Part shown: piece after piece, positions 30,643 through 41,276 of the stretch
Position numbering within the stretch: position 1 is the stretch's first letter
Layout of the letters: every line of letters begins with the position of its first letter
NCBI RefSeq assembly: GCF_000002515.2
Contig: NC_006041.1
Location: 372,001-436,000, forward strand
Reading direction: 5' to 3'
DNA from: Kluyveromyces lactis
Taxonomy: Eukaryota > Ascomycota > Saccharomycetes > Saccharomycetales > Saccharomycetaceae
DNA: 64,000 bases
Position numbers and translations under genes: made by a program
The notes under the pieces: model-generated
What the model was told of the DNA's origin: nothing
Databases searched by the model: none
The model's input: only the letters and a program-made list of their open reading frames with translations

Positions 30643-31311
30643 AATCGTCTAACCTTAACCACTCAAACGTCGAAACTGCTTTACCGGTTTGCTTACCAGT
30701 ACCCAAAATAACTCCTGGCTCCGATATTACTCCACGGATTTAACAAATACCGTACGAAAGTTGACTTTAACTTTAATAAGGGAACGGCACTGACAGAAGA
30801 AAAGACAATCCAAATCTTTCTCAGCTAATTCGGAGATAGAAGTATATATATATAAATATATTCCTGAATTGCAGTGCAAAACAGAAGAATATTCAAGAAA
30901 CTATTATACAGTAAAATTTACATCTTAAATTCACGTTGCCATCAGAATCAGAATAAAGTTGTGTTTTGGTTTTTTAGTTTCAGTTTTTAATTTCCTTTCG
31001 TTTTCTGATTTCTTTAACATTGGAAAGAAGGAAAAAAATATTGTACTTTATTATATTTTTTAGTACTTTTAGAAGAACGTTTAATCATACATAACACAAA
31101 TCACAAGGTAAGGTTCAGGATCCCATATCGGTATTATCATAGACCGGAGTTTCTGCGTGTAATTATTTGATCCGCTAGCTTTCAGTTTTATTCTTTCCGT
31201 TGTTTTAAAGGTATTTTTACGAAAGGAATTGGAGTGATTTCGTAAGGAAGATAATTTCAACTCTTCAACTAGCTACACATCCACAAGCACACACATATAT
31301 TAATACAAGAG
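30643..31311. promoter_or_regulatory. Divergent APQ12/ISD11 promoter region
   Basis: 669 bp, strongly AT-rich, with a TATATATATAAATATAT tract near 30844-30862 and T-runs near 31050. No small ORF or specific site that I can name. Confidence 0.35.
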
Positions 31312-31587
31312 ATGCCAGCTACTGGAGCAAGCAAAACGCAGATATTGCATATGTATAAAGAGTTCATCAGGAACGCGAGCAAGATACAGAATTACAATTT
31401 CAGAGAGTATTTTTTAAGAAGGGCAAGAGAGTCATTCCGTGCCAATAAGAACGTTGAAAATCCTGAAAAGATCAGCGAATTGCTTTCTGAGGCAGAAAAA
31501 GACCTTGGTGTATTGAAGAGGCAATCTGTGATCTCTAACATGTACACATTTGATAAATTAGTGGTTGAGCCTCTGAAGAAGCGTTAG
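31312..31587 (+). CDS. ISD11: Iron-sulfur assembly LYR protein Isd11
   Basis: 91 residues (S. cerevisiae 94). Mitochondrial matrix LYR-family protein that stabilises the cysteine desulfurase Nfs1. The LYR-type segment is ILHMYKEFIRNASKI (MYK replaces LYR, as LYK does in yeast). Then come NYNFREYFLRRARESF and the very conserved C-terminus LGVLKRQSVISNMYTFDKLV. It corresponds to YER048W-A and sits between CAJ1/APQ12 and TPA1, as expected. Confidence 0.97.
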   Translation: MPATGASKTQILHMYKEFIRNASKIQNYNFREYFLRRARESFRANKNVENPEKISELLSEAEKDLGVLKRQSVISNMYTFDKLVVEPLKKR

Positions 31588-34413
<2,826 letters not shown>

Positions 34414-34763
34414 GATTAAAGAACTGACGACAATACTAATAATTAATAACAAACAAAGGTAGTCGACCTTAATTCGGGTTTATGATCATTAATTTACCGT
34501 TATGTAATTATATCTTATGGTTCATAGTGAAGATAGAATTACTTGATAAGCCTCTGGGTGATTATTTAACGGTTTTCGTAAGATTATGCACTATTAATAA
34601 TAATAATTTATATGTAAGTATAAATCAGGTTTGCGTACACAAGGGAATGTTTTCATATTAGGGAAAAAAGCCGGTCGGTTTGAATATAGCTGATTGAATA
34701 CACAAAGCACAAAAACTAAAGACGTTCAAGGAGGGTGCTATACAACAGAAAGAGAAATGTAAC
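34414..34763. other. Convergent TPA1/GVP36 3' region
   Basis: 350 bp, AT-rich, between two converging stop codons. An ATTAATAATAATAA tract near 34592 fits yeast 3'-end signals. No gene. Confidence 0.35.
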
Positions 34764-35672
34764 TTAAACTTCATTTACCAATTCTTCCAAAATTTCAGCA
34801 GAACTCTTGTGATAAGCTAATTGAGCAGCAACCAATTCGTGTAAATTGGCAGAGAAGTCAGCCAATTCGACGACTTTGCTCATAGCGATGATAGCATCGT
34901 CGGTAGCCTTTGCAAATTCTTCTTCATGAGTACTTTCTTCCACTTGTAAAGCAGCTTGTTTTTCAGGTTTGGTGTTCTTCAATCTGTTAGATCTCACAAC
35001 ATCGTATTGCAACCTTTTTTGCTCAACTAACTTACGAGCCTTTGTGGAAGTCTCAATGTCCTGTTCTAGCTTTTCCTTGATGGCCTTGTTAAATTTGGTT
35101 TGAATCATGGTATCCTGTTGTAGTCTCAATTGAGCAATCTTAGTCTGAGAGTCACTGTATTTGGCCAAGAAGTTGGCCAAACTTTCGTCTTCCACATGCT
35201 CACTGCTGGTTAATGCAACTTTACTTAAAGCGTAATTCAAAGTCTTTGGTTCTTTCATTTGTGGGGAGGATAGCAAAACATTTTGCGCTTGTTCTCTGTT
35301 TGTTACCTTGGACAAATCGTGTAACTTACCGCCTACCAACTTGGAAAACTCATCGACGGATTCCTTGACATTGGATGGGTAATCGTAACTTTCATTTTCG
35401 TAGATCTTGGTAACTTTCAAGAAATTCTCATAGATTAACTTGATAGTTTCCACTCTGTGTTCCAATTGAACGTATTCATCAGGCAATTGAGAAATGTCAG
35501 TGACTTGACCCAATTTCTCTTGTAACATACGTTGTGTAGAATTGGCCAAAAGAGGCAGGTTGGTTTTCAAATCCTTGAATTTTTGATCCAATTGAGCCTC
35601 TTGGGCCTTCTGGGACACGCTGGTGGATAGTTCTTGGACCTTTTTTGAAAAAGAATCGAAATATTGAGACAT
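34764..35672 (-). CDS. GVP36: BAR-domain Golgi vesicle protein Gvp36
   Basis: 302 residues from Met6 of the open frame (S. cerevisiae 326). Met6 is chosen because MSQYFDSFSKKVQELSTS aligns with the family start. BAR-domain protein of the late secretory and endocytic pathway. Conserved blocks are TQRMLQEKLGQVTDISQLPD, YENESYDYP, KEPKTLNYALSKVALTSSEH and RLQQDTMIQTKFNKAIKEKL. The long acidic C-terminus of the S. cerevisiae protein is missing. It is related to the YPR148C-like gene about 4.3 kb downstream. Confidence 0.95.
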   Translation of the reverse strand: MSQYFDSFSKKVQELSTSVSQKAQEAQLDQKFKDLKTNLPLLANSTQRMLQEKLGQVTDISQLPDEYVQLEHRVETIKLIYENFLKVTKIYENESYDYPSNVKESVDEFSKLVGGKLHDLSKVTNREQAQNVLLSSPQMKEPKTLNYALSKVALTSSEHVEDESLANFLAKYSDSQTKIAQLRLQQDTMIQTKFNKAIKEKLEQDIETSTKARKLVEQKRLQYDVVRSNRLKNTKPEKQAALQVEESTHEEEFAKATDDAIIAMSKVVELADFSANLHELVAAQLAYHKSSAEILEELVNEV

Positions 35673-36414
35673 TATGTTATAGTTCACGGTATATATCTTT
35701 TCTTCAATGGATACCCCCTTTTAAACAACTTCAAGACACAGAAAAACGCTGAAATTCTTCTATTCAAACAGTAAAAGTACACAGTATTAGTCTGAATACT
35801 ATTTCCAAACCGAAATTATTGATCAGATCAATTCAAATGACAGAAAAACAGTACCAGAAATGAATCAAAAGCTGAATCCATCATAAGATAATAAATCTCA
35901 TTGAAAGTCAAAATACTGTTTTTGATGGCCAGTTTTTTTTTCCCAGTCTCTAATTCAACTTTTCTCCCTCAATGGGGAACAATTGAAGAGTGAAGAGCAT
36001 TCGGGTAACTATAATAAATTATGTGCTTCTTGCAAAGACCGTTAAACCGAAGTTACATTTGGGGTACCAATTCATCACATTCCATTCTCTGGCTTACTGG
36101 GCTAGCGGTGGAGGACTGAACATTAGACGGTAAATTTAGTCACGTGATTTCTTTTGTCTTCTCCAAAAATATTTGGCAGAAACTCGTCAGAACAGAATTA
36201 AGGAAGCTTCCATTACCGAAAGATTATAGAATAAATTAAGAGTCATCGCTGCAACAAAGAACAAAATACGAACCAAAGAAAAGTTGTCAAGTACAAAATC
36301 AAAAGGTCAAGATACAACCAGTGTGACAGAACTCTGTGTTTAGGTCTTCTTTTTCACAATTGAAAATAAAACAGAGGACGAAATCGATACTTTACCTGAT
36401 ATTTGTAGCGAACT
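35673..36414. promoter_or_regulatory. Divergent GVP36/PKP1 promoter region
   Basis: 742 bp. One TCACGTGA box lies at 36140-36147. A T-run occurs near 35933-35941. No ORF or RNA gene supported. Confidence 0.4.
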
Positions 36415-37680
36415 ATGACGGTTTGCGGCATTCTAAGGAAGCAGGCAAGTATAACGGCTAGGAACAGATGCCGGTTCTTTTCAGTACATCGGTCCCCATT
36501 ATTCAATACACATATTAAAAATGATGAAAAGACTGTATCTTCCCATAACCGCCTTCATCGTAGGAATAATCATCGAAAACGGAGCAAAGAAATGACCGAG
36601 TTGAATTTCCAAGAACTCTATCATATTCGATCAAATATCCAGCATTTGATCCAAGATTATTCTTCGTATGAGATTCCAAAGATCGATTGGGCATTTCTTC
36701 TGCAATATCGTGGCCCGCTTCAGGATAATGAGAAGTATTTCCTCACGATTAAGACGTTGAACCTGTTATTGACGTTGACATGCCATAGATTGGCATCTCT
36801 ACAAGAATTACCTTATATCGCTTTAGTGAACCCAAATATTGAACAATCTAATCGGCTTTATTTAAAAACTTTAGAATCACTTCTAAGCATTGAGTATCCA
36901 TACGATCTGTATGACACAGATAAAATTCAAAATCTTACAGAGGAATTCTTGAATGATCACCAGGATACGTTACTTACGTTATCAAATGGGTTGCAGGAAG
37001 TGAGCCGTTTTTATGATCCAGAAAACATATTCAAGTTTTTGAATAAGCATTTACATGACAGAATATTGATGAAGTTGTTGACTACCAACTATTTGAAGCT
37101 CTTGGAACAGACTTCTTCCGATGAGGTCATTGGCGTCATCCATAAAGATTTGCATATATCTGACTTAGTTACAAGAACGAACGAATTTGTTAACGATTTG
37201 ACATTTATCAAATACGATAAGACCGTTCCAGTGAAAATTATGGAAGGGTCTGATGTGAAATTTTCATATATACCTACGGATCTAGAATACGTCCTTCAAG
37301 AATTGCTTAAGAACAGCTCGAGAGCACATATTGAAAACAACGTTGACAAAGATGTGGAAGTAACAATAGTGAAAAACGACGATCAACTTGAGATCAGAAT
37401 CAGAGACTTCGGAGGCGGTATAGATCCACAGGTAGAAGACCGAGTCTTTGATTATTCTTTTTCCACAACGGTGAAGGAAGAGAAGGACAGCGGTATGAGC
37501 GATTATGTTTTACCTGGTCAAGAAGTCCAAAACGTTGCAGGTATGGGATTCGGACTTCCAATGTGCAAAGCGTACCTAGAGTTGTTCAATGGTACACTTG
37601 ACATTCAGTCATTGTGGGGATGGGGTACTGATGTTTATATACGATTGCACGGTCCATCGGATAGACTATTCGACAAATGA
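36415..37680 (+). CDS. PKP1: Mitochondrial pyruvate dehydrogenase kinase Pkp1
   Basis: 421 residues (S. cerevisiae Pkp1 394). Mitochondrial kinase that phosphorylates the E1-alpha subunit of pyruvate dehydrogenase. The N-terminus is a basic, acid-free presequence (ILRKQASITARNRCRFF). The GHKL ATPase domain shows an N-box (ELLKNSSRAHIENN), a G1 box (DFGGGID) and a G2 box (GMGFGLPMCKAYLE). A helical regulatory domain precedes it. It corresponds to YIL042C, next to GVP36 (YIL041W). Confidence 0.95.
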   Translation: MTVCGILRKQASITARNRCRFFSVHRSPLFNTHIKNDEKTVSSHNRLHRRNNHRKRSKEMTELNFQELYHIRSNIQHLIQDYSSYEIPKIDWAFLLQYRGPLQDNEKYFLTIKTLNLLLTLTCHRLASLQELPYIALVNPNIEQSNRLYLKTLESLLSIEYPYDLYDTDKIQNLTEEFLNDHQDTLLTLSNGLQEVSRFYDPENIFKFLNKHLHDRILMKLLTTNYLKLLEQTSSDEVIGVIHKDLHISDLVTRTNEFVNDLTFIKYDKTVPVKIMEGSDVKFSYIPTDLEYVLQELLKNSSRAHIENNVDKDVEVTIVKNDDQLEIRIRDFGGGIDPQVEDRVFDYSFSTTVKEEKDSGMSDYVLPGQEVQNVAGMGFGLPMCKAYLELFNGTLDIQSLWGWGTDVYIRLHGPSDRLFDK

Positions 37681-37813
37681 GAACACTGTACTATCATTCA
37701 GTCCCGGAGCTTTCCATTGCAACGTGTTTATACTGTTAGCGCTATTTACAGATATAATCCTATTTATTGAGAAACATATATTCATATATACAAGAAGTTA
37801 TCACATGTCATGA

Positions 37814-38281
37814 TTAGCTTCTGTTTGCAGTTCTTTGAGGAAGCACCGATATGTCTTTGTGAACCTTAGACATCAAACCTATTGCTTGGCATCTCTTAAT
37901 AGCCTTTGTTAGACGACGCTGGTTCTTAGCCGATAAACCAGTTACATCTCTGTGTAATATTTTACCCGTTGATGTCACAAATCTTGACAAGAACTCTGGG
38001 TTGGTGTATAAATCAAGTGGATTGATCTTCAATTTGTTGAATGGGTCAAACGATCCAGGACGTACCCCAAACTTCTTATCTAAATGTATTCTTTCTAAGG
38101 AGAAATCAAATGGATTGTAAACGGAGCCCGGCTGAAAGTTTTTGATTAACTTGGATTCTAGCTTCTTGATTGTGGGCTTGCTATTAGCTTCCGACATACC
38201 TTCTTTCAGAAGTTTTTGGTCAAGACTGTTGCAGACATATCTTGTGGTAGAAAAGAATCTTGCGCAGCTGCGGGAAAACAT
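37814..38281 (-). CDS. RSM18: Mitochondrial small ribosomal subunit protein bS18m (Rsm18)
   Basis: 155 residues (S. cerevisiae Rsm18 138). The N-terminus is a mitochondrial presequence (MFSRSCARFFSTTRYV). The bS18 core is recognised in NPEFLSRFVTSTGKILHRDV, then TGLSAKNQRRLTKAIKRCQA. It corresponds to YER050C and is the last gene of the YIL/YER block before the foreign island. Its promoter is about 200 bp before yeast-like sequence ends. Confidence 0.93.
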   Translation of the reverse strand: MFSRSCARFFSTTRYVCNSLDQKLLKEGMSEANSKPTIKKLESKLIKNFQPGSVYNPFDFSLERIHLDKKFGVRPGSFDPFNKLKINPLDLYTNPEFLSRFVTSTGKILHRDVTGLSAKNQRRLTKAIKRCQAIGLMSKVHKDISVLPQRTANRS

Positions 38282-38489
38282 TTCTTCTGATGTGTTTTAA
38301 TTTATTCAATCTCTCGTTAACAGGCGTAGAAAGGCCCGAGCGACTTGGTTGTTTTCCTTCTCTTGCTTGCTTAATATTCATGTTATTGAATAAAATTTTC
38401 CATGTTGAAAAGATCTCTAAATTTCAAAAAAAAAGAGATTGAAATAAAGGATACTTAAGTCATTGCCAGGCATTCAACCTTTTTCCTGT

Positions 38490-38897
38490 TGTCAACCCAG
38501 TTTACGCAGATCAACCTTGGAGGTGTAGCGCGATTGATCGGAAAGCTCTTGCAGGAAGTCGGGCATCCCTGTGGATCAAACCCGGCGCGCTCCAGCACCT
38601 ACAGGCCGATGCAATCGGCCTCCTATTCTTTGACCTGGCCAAAACTGATGATCCGTTTGCTGGGTACCGGCGACGGTACCGCTGAGCGCTGCTATGCCGG
38701 CAGTCAGGTTGGTTATAGCCAGCAAAATGGAGCCGAGTGCCTACCCAGGTCAGCGGTGCGTTGCGCTTGGTCACGTGTGAGATTTCGTGTGCCAGCATCG
38801 AGGCTAGCTGGCTTTCATTGTCGGTAACCTGCAGCAGTAATGGATCTTTGATCAGCGGCGCGCTGGCGCGCTGCTGCCGCACGTAGAAATCGCCCAT
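38490..38897 (-). pseudogene. bepA: Decayed fragment of bacterial bepA (M48 metalloprotease)
   Basis: The minus-strand reading GDFYVRQQRASAPLIKDPLL, then TDNESQLASMLAHEISHVTK (the HExxH zinc motif), then NAPLTWVG is plainly enterobacterial BepA/YfgC, the periplasmic outer-membrane-assembly protease. About 50 residues are missing between the first two blocks, and a shorter piece is missing after HEISHVTKR. After TWVG the homology moves to other frames (ILLAITNLTAGIAALSGTVA, then MPDFLQELSDQSRYTS), so further indels have occurred. Signal peptide, start and the C-terminal TPR part are absent. It cannot make an active protease. The open frame itself runs 38511-38897. Confidence 0.85.
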
Positions 38898-39141
38898 AGC
38901 CAGCCGTGGGCCACAATCAAACGTTTACCCCAGCTTTTCGGCAGGGTCTTGATTCTTGGCTGGATCTGATGGGAATAATGAATCAGTAAATAACTGCGAT
39001 TCTGAACTAATTCGAGGATTTTATCAATATTGGTGTGATTTCCAATGTAACATCAATTCATCTATTATCAGTCAGTGTTCTATCCGCTCTGGTGGTTATT
39101 CAGGTTAAGTAGGTTAACATATAAACGTAACAACAAATTAA

Positions 39142-39174
39142 AAAGCTGGAAAATATTACTACTTTTCCAGCTTT
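39142..39174 (-). terminator. Rho-independent-type terminator hairpin
   Basis: The arms AAAGCTGGAAAA (39142-39153) and TTTTCCAGCTTT (39163-39174) form a perfect 12-bp stem with a 9-nt loop. It starts 7 bp past the stop codon of the immunity-like gene, and the transcript would continue in U-rich sequence. This layout is bacterial and supports prokaryotic origin of the segment. Confidence 0.75.
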
Positions 39175-39181
39175 CAATCCA

Positions 39182-39559
39182 TTAATCGTTAAATACAAAA
39201 CTTTCTTCAGCTAGATTGTGGTCTTTTCTATAACTCTCGTCCAATATTAAATAATCATCTGGTTGTTTAGAGCTTACTCCTTTCAACCAAAACTGTTCAC
39301 CGTAAGCTATCAGCATTGCCCAATGATACTCAAGTTCATGGCTACGAAGACATACTGCCAGATAACTATCAATGGGCTTACATACTAATGAAGACGATAA
39401 AACCATTAATTCAGCCTCATCTTCTTTTTTATTTGCATACTTAACGATAATTGCTTTAAGCATTTCTACCCAAGTATGGAAATTAAAAACAACTGTTTCT
39501 TCAGGATCATCTTCGTCTTTAAAAACAACTCCATCAACAATTTTATCCTTATTAATCAT
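39182..39559 (-). CDS. Immunity-protein-like small bacterial gene
   Basis: 125 codons from ATG at 39559, intact to a stop 7 bp before the terminator hairpin. The product is acidic and soluble (FKDEDDPEETVVFNFHTWVE, then SHELEYHWAMLIAYGEQFWL and NLAEESFVFND). The start overlaps the stop of an upstream frame by one base (TAATG), the usual toxin-immunity spacing in bacterial Rhs and contact-dependent-inhibition modules. Family recognition is from memory, not a search. No yeast promoter is evident, so expression in this host is doubtful. Confidence 0.55.
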   Translation of the reverse strand: MINKDKIVDGVVFKDEDDPEETVVFNFHTWVEMLKAIIVKYANKKEDEAELMVLSSSLVCKPIDSYLAVCLRSHELEYHWAMLIAYGEQFWLKGVSSKQPDDYLILDESYRKDHNLAEESFVFND

Positions 39560-39660
39560 TATCGACAACCTCTAACTTTAAATCTATCAAACAGCGCAGC
39601 TGCTTTCTTTCTACAAATAGCAAGTTGTGTCTCTTTAGATCTAGGAATGGCGAGGGGGGG
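39559..39660 (-). pseudogene. Tail of a bacterial polymorphic toxin gene (fossil)
   Basis: Only the last 33 or so codons are present, ending at the start of the immunity-like gene. The peptide is basic (the acidic partner follows), which fits the C-terminal end of an Rhs- or CdiA-type toxin. It is broken: most of the gene is absent and the remainder abuts unrelated AT-rich sequence. Family is inferred mainly from the layout. Confidence 0.35.
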
Positions 39661-39733
39661 TTAATAATTCTATTAATTGTATCAATTCTAATAATGATTA
39701 TATTTATAGTTATTTATACTCATATTATACTTC

Positions 39734-39766
39734 CGCGTCTCATTAATGTAATATTAATGAGGCGCG
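39734..39766. repeat. 14-bp-arm inverted repeat in AT-rich segment
   Basis: CGCGTCTCATTAAT (39734-39747) and ATTAATGAGGCGCG (39753-39766) pair along all 14 positions with one G-T wobble and a 5-nt loop. The GC-rich base in AT-rich surroundings resembles a bacterial terminator or a mitochondrial GC cluster. I cannot decide between these. Confidence 0.6.
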
Positions 39767-39807
39767 ATTTGATTTTGATGAAATTAATTAAAAAAATAGA
39801 GAACTAA

Positions 39808-39897
39808 AATCAAGGCACAGACAAAGATAAGTACACGCAGAACCGCATCTATCTGGTGGACGTGAGCCAGGCAAATAATAAACTTATCGAGGTTTAA
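39808..39897 (+). pseudogene. Short gene tail, probably bacterial, unrecognised
   Basis: An open 29-codon stretch ending in NRIYLVDVSQANNKLIEV and a stop. Codon use (CGC, CTG, GTG, AGC, CAG) is bacterial and unlike the yeast genes here. No start is visible and the sequence upstream is AT-rich. I do not recognise the family. It is likely the rightmost fragment of the island. Confidence 0.35.
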
Positions 39898-40008
39898 AGG
39901 AAGATTGGTATTGCCTATAATCTTAATAAAAAAAGAAGTTACAATTCAGAATCAAAATTTAATACAGTTTGTTAATATTCAGAAGTGCCTTAATTAAGTT
40001 AACGAATT

Positions 40009-41178
40009 ATGTTTAGTAAACTATCATTGAATAACATAACTGATTCAATCAGTAATGCCGCACAGCGTACTCAGGAACAATTTTCCTCTGCCATTGAAAA
40101 GATCCACTTGGATGATCCTGAAACACGTTTGTCCATTTTGAAGCGTAGACACCAACTACAAGAAACTTTGGGAACAGTGCATGATATCAGTCAACTACCA
40201 ATTCAGTATAAGTTTTTGGAACAAAAAAGTGATGCCTTAGAAAAGATTTGTAAGAGATTGTTATTGGTAACCAAAACTTTTGAAGTAGAAGGATATGATT
40301 ACCCACCCAATTTAACAGAGTCATTTAACGATTGGTGGAGTGGGAATAAGGATTCCATTTTCTCTTTCAGTAAGAAAAAGGCGGAAGTTTCCCCTGAAGT
40401 GAAGGAAACTGCAGAGAATGGGTTATTGCCAAGATCATTTGCCCAGGCCTTGTCAAAAGCTGCTACTGATTCTGCTCTGATTCTGAAACAATTGAAGGCA
40501 GAAGAAACAAGAACAAACCAAGAAGAGTCTCAAGAAGGTGCTGATCAAAAACCAGCTGAGGAAACTAAGGCAGAACCAGAACTAGAAGCAGAAGCAGATG
40601 AAGATGAAGACGAAGATGAAGACGTAGATAATTTGATCAAAGCATTCGAATCATGGACCAAATGTCAACTATCAATTGATCAAAGCAAGGCTGAAATGGA
40701 TAGTTTGATGGTTAAAGAGTTCAACGCCAAACTATCTAAACTTATTGAAACTGATTTCAAGAAAGGTCACGAATTGCGCGCTAAGGTTCAAGATGCAAGA
40801 TTGAACTTTGATACTTTACGTCATGAAATTAAATTGAAGCTGCAGGAAAAAGAGGTTGTAGCATCCTCTGAGGAAGCTGAAAAAAAGGTCGCAACTGAAA
40901 CCCCTGAAACCCCCGAAAAGAAAACCAATGAGGAACCAGTTGATATGGCAAAGACAGAAGAAGATCCTGATTCTAAGCTTTTCGAACGATTAGAAGATCA
41001 GTTCGTGTCTGCAACCTCAGAAACTGTGGAATTCTTGGGAGAACTTACAGATAGTTCTGAGATCATTTCTTTGGTTAAGTTGTTCCATAATTTCCAATTG
41101 ATCCATTACAAGCAATGTGTCAAGAGCTTAGAAGAAGATCTAGAAGTCCTTAACTCACTAGATTCTGAAGACAAATGA
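40009..41178 (+). CDS. BAR-like domain protein, YPR148C homologue
   Basis: 389 residues (S. cerevisiae YPR148C about 435). BAR-family helical protein of unknown precise role. The N-terminal part parallels Gvp36: RRHQLQETLGTVHDISQLP, VTKTFEVEGYDYPPNLTESF, RSFAQALSKAATDSALILKQ. An acidic insert (EADEDEDEDEDVD) and a C-terminal helical region follow. Only about 110 bp of yeast-like sequence separate its ATG from the bacterial island, so the insert may have displaced its promoter. Confidence 0.87.
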   Translation: MFSKLSLNNITDSISNAAQRTQEQFSSAIEKIHLDDPETRLSILKRRHQLQETLGTVHDISQLPIQYKFLEQKSDALEKICKRLLLVTKTFEVEGYDYPPNLTESFNDWWSGNKDSIFSFSKKKAEVSPEVKETAENGLLPRSFAQALSKAATDSALILKQLKAEETRTNQEESQEGADQKPAEETKAEPELEAEADEDEDEDEDVDNLIKAFESWTKCQLSIDQSKAEMDSLMVKEFNAKLSKLIETDFKKGHELRAKVQDARLNFDTLRHEIKLKLQEKEVVASSEEAEKKVATETPETPEKKTNEEPVDMAKTEEDPDSKLFERLEDQFVSATSETVEFLGELTDSSEIISLVKLFHNFQLIHYKQCVKSLEEDLEVLNSLDSEDK

Positions 41179-41276
41179 AGAAATCCACCTCTATATATCG
41201 TTAAAATAAAATAATTATTCATAATCAATCGTAAATATCTCATATGTAAATGCCCAATATACCTATTTTCCCATGC

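Larger units (their letters stand above)
38490..39900. other. Island of bacterial DNA between RSM18 and the YPR148C homologue
   Basis: About 1.4 kb unlike the rest of the window. The left third is GC-rich with bacterial codon use and matches enterobacterial BepA. The middle is moderate GC, with a small gene followed 7 bp later by a perfect-stem terminator hairpin. The right third is very AT-rich with a second long hairpin and ends in a short bacterial-style gene tail. At least three pieces with different composition abut, so this looks like a mosaic rather than one clean transfer. Borders are approximate: the left between 38480 and 38510, the right near 39900. A contaminant joined by misassembly remains possible. 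Confidence 0.8.

Noticed and set aside
30844-30862. TATATA tract as a mobile-element edge or microsatellite of note
   Set aside because: It is a short AT tract within an ordinary divergent promoter, with no flanking repeat.
36140-36225. Centromere: TCACGTGA followed by a CCGAAA core
   Set aside because: The spacing is about 70 bp of ordinary composition instead of the long AT-rich CDEII of Kluyveromyces, and the CDEIII match is only a few bases. Other CACGTG sites fail in the same way.
38489-38827. 112-codon plus-strand frame in the bacterial island
   Set aside because: It is antisense to the recognisable BepA blocks; high GC makes such frames common.
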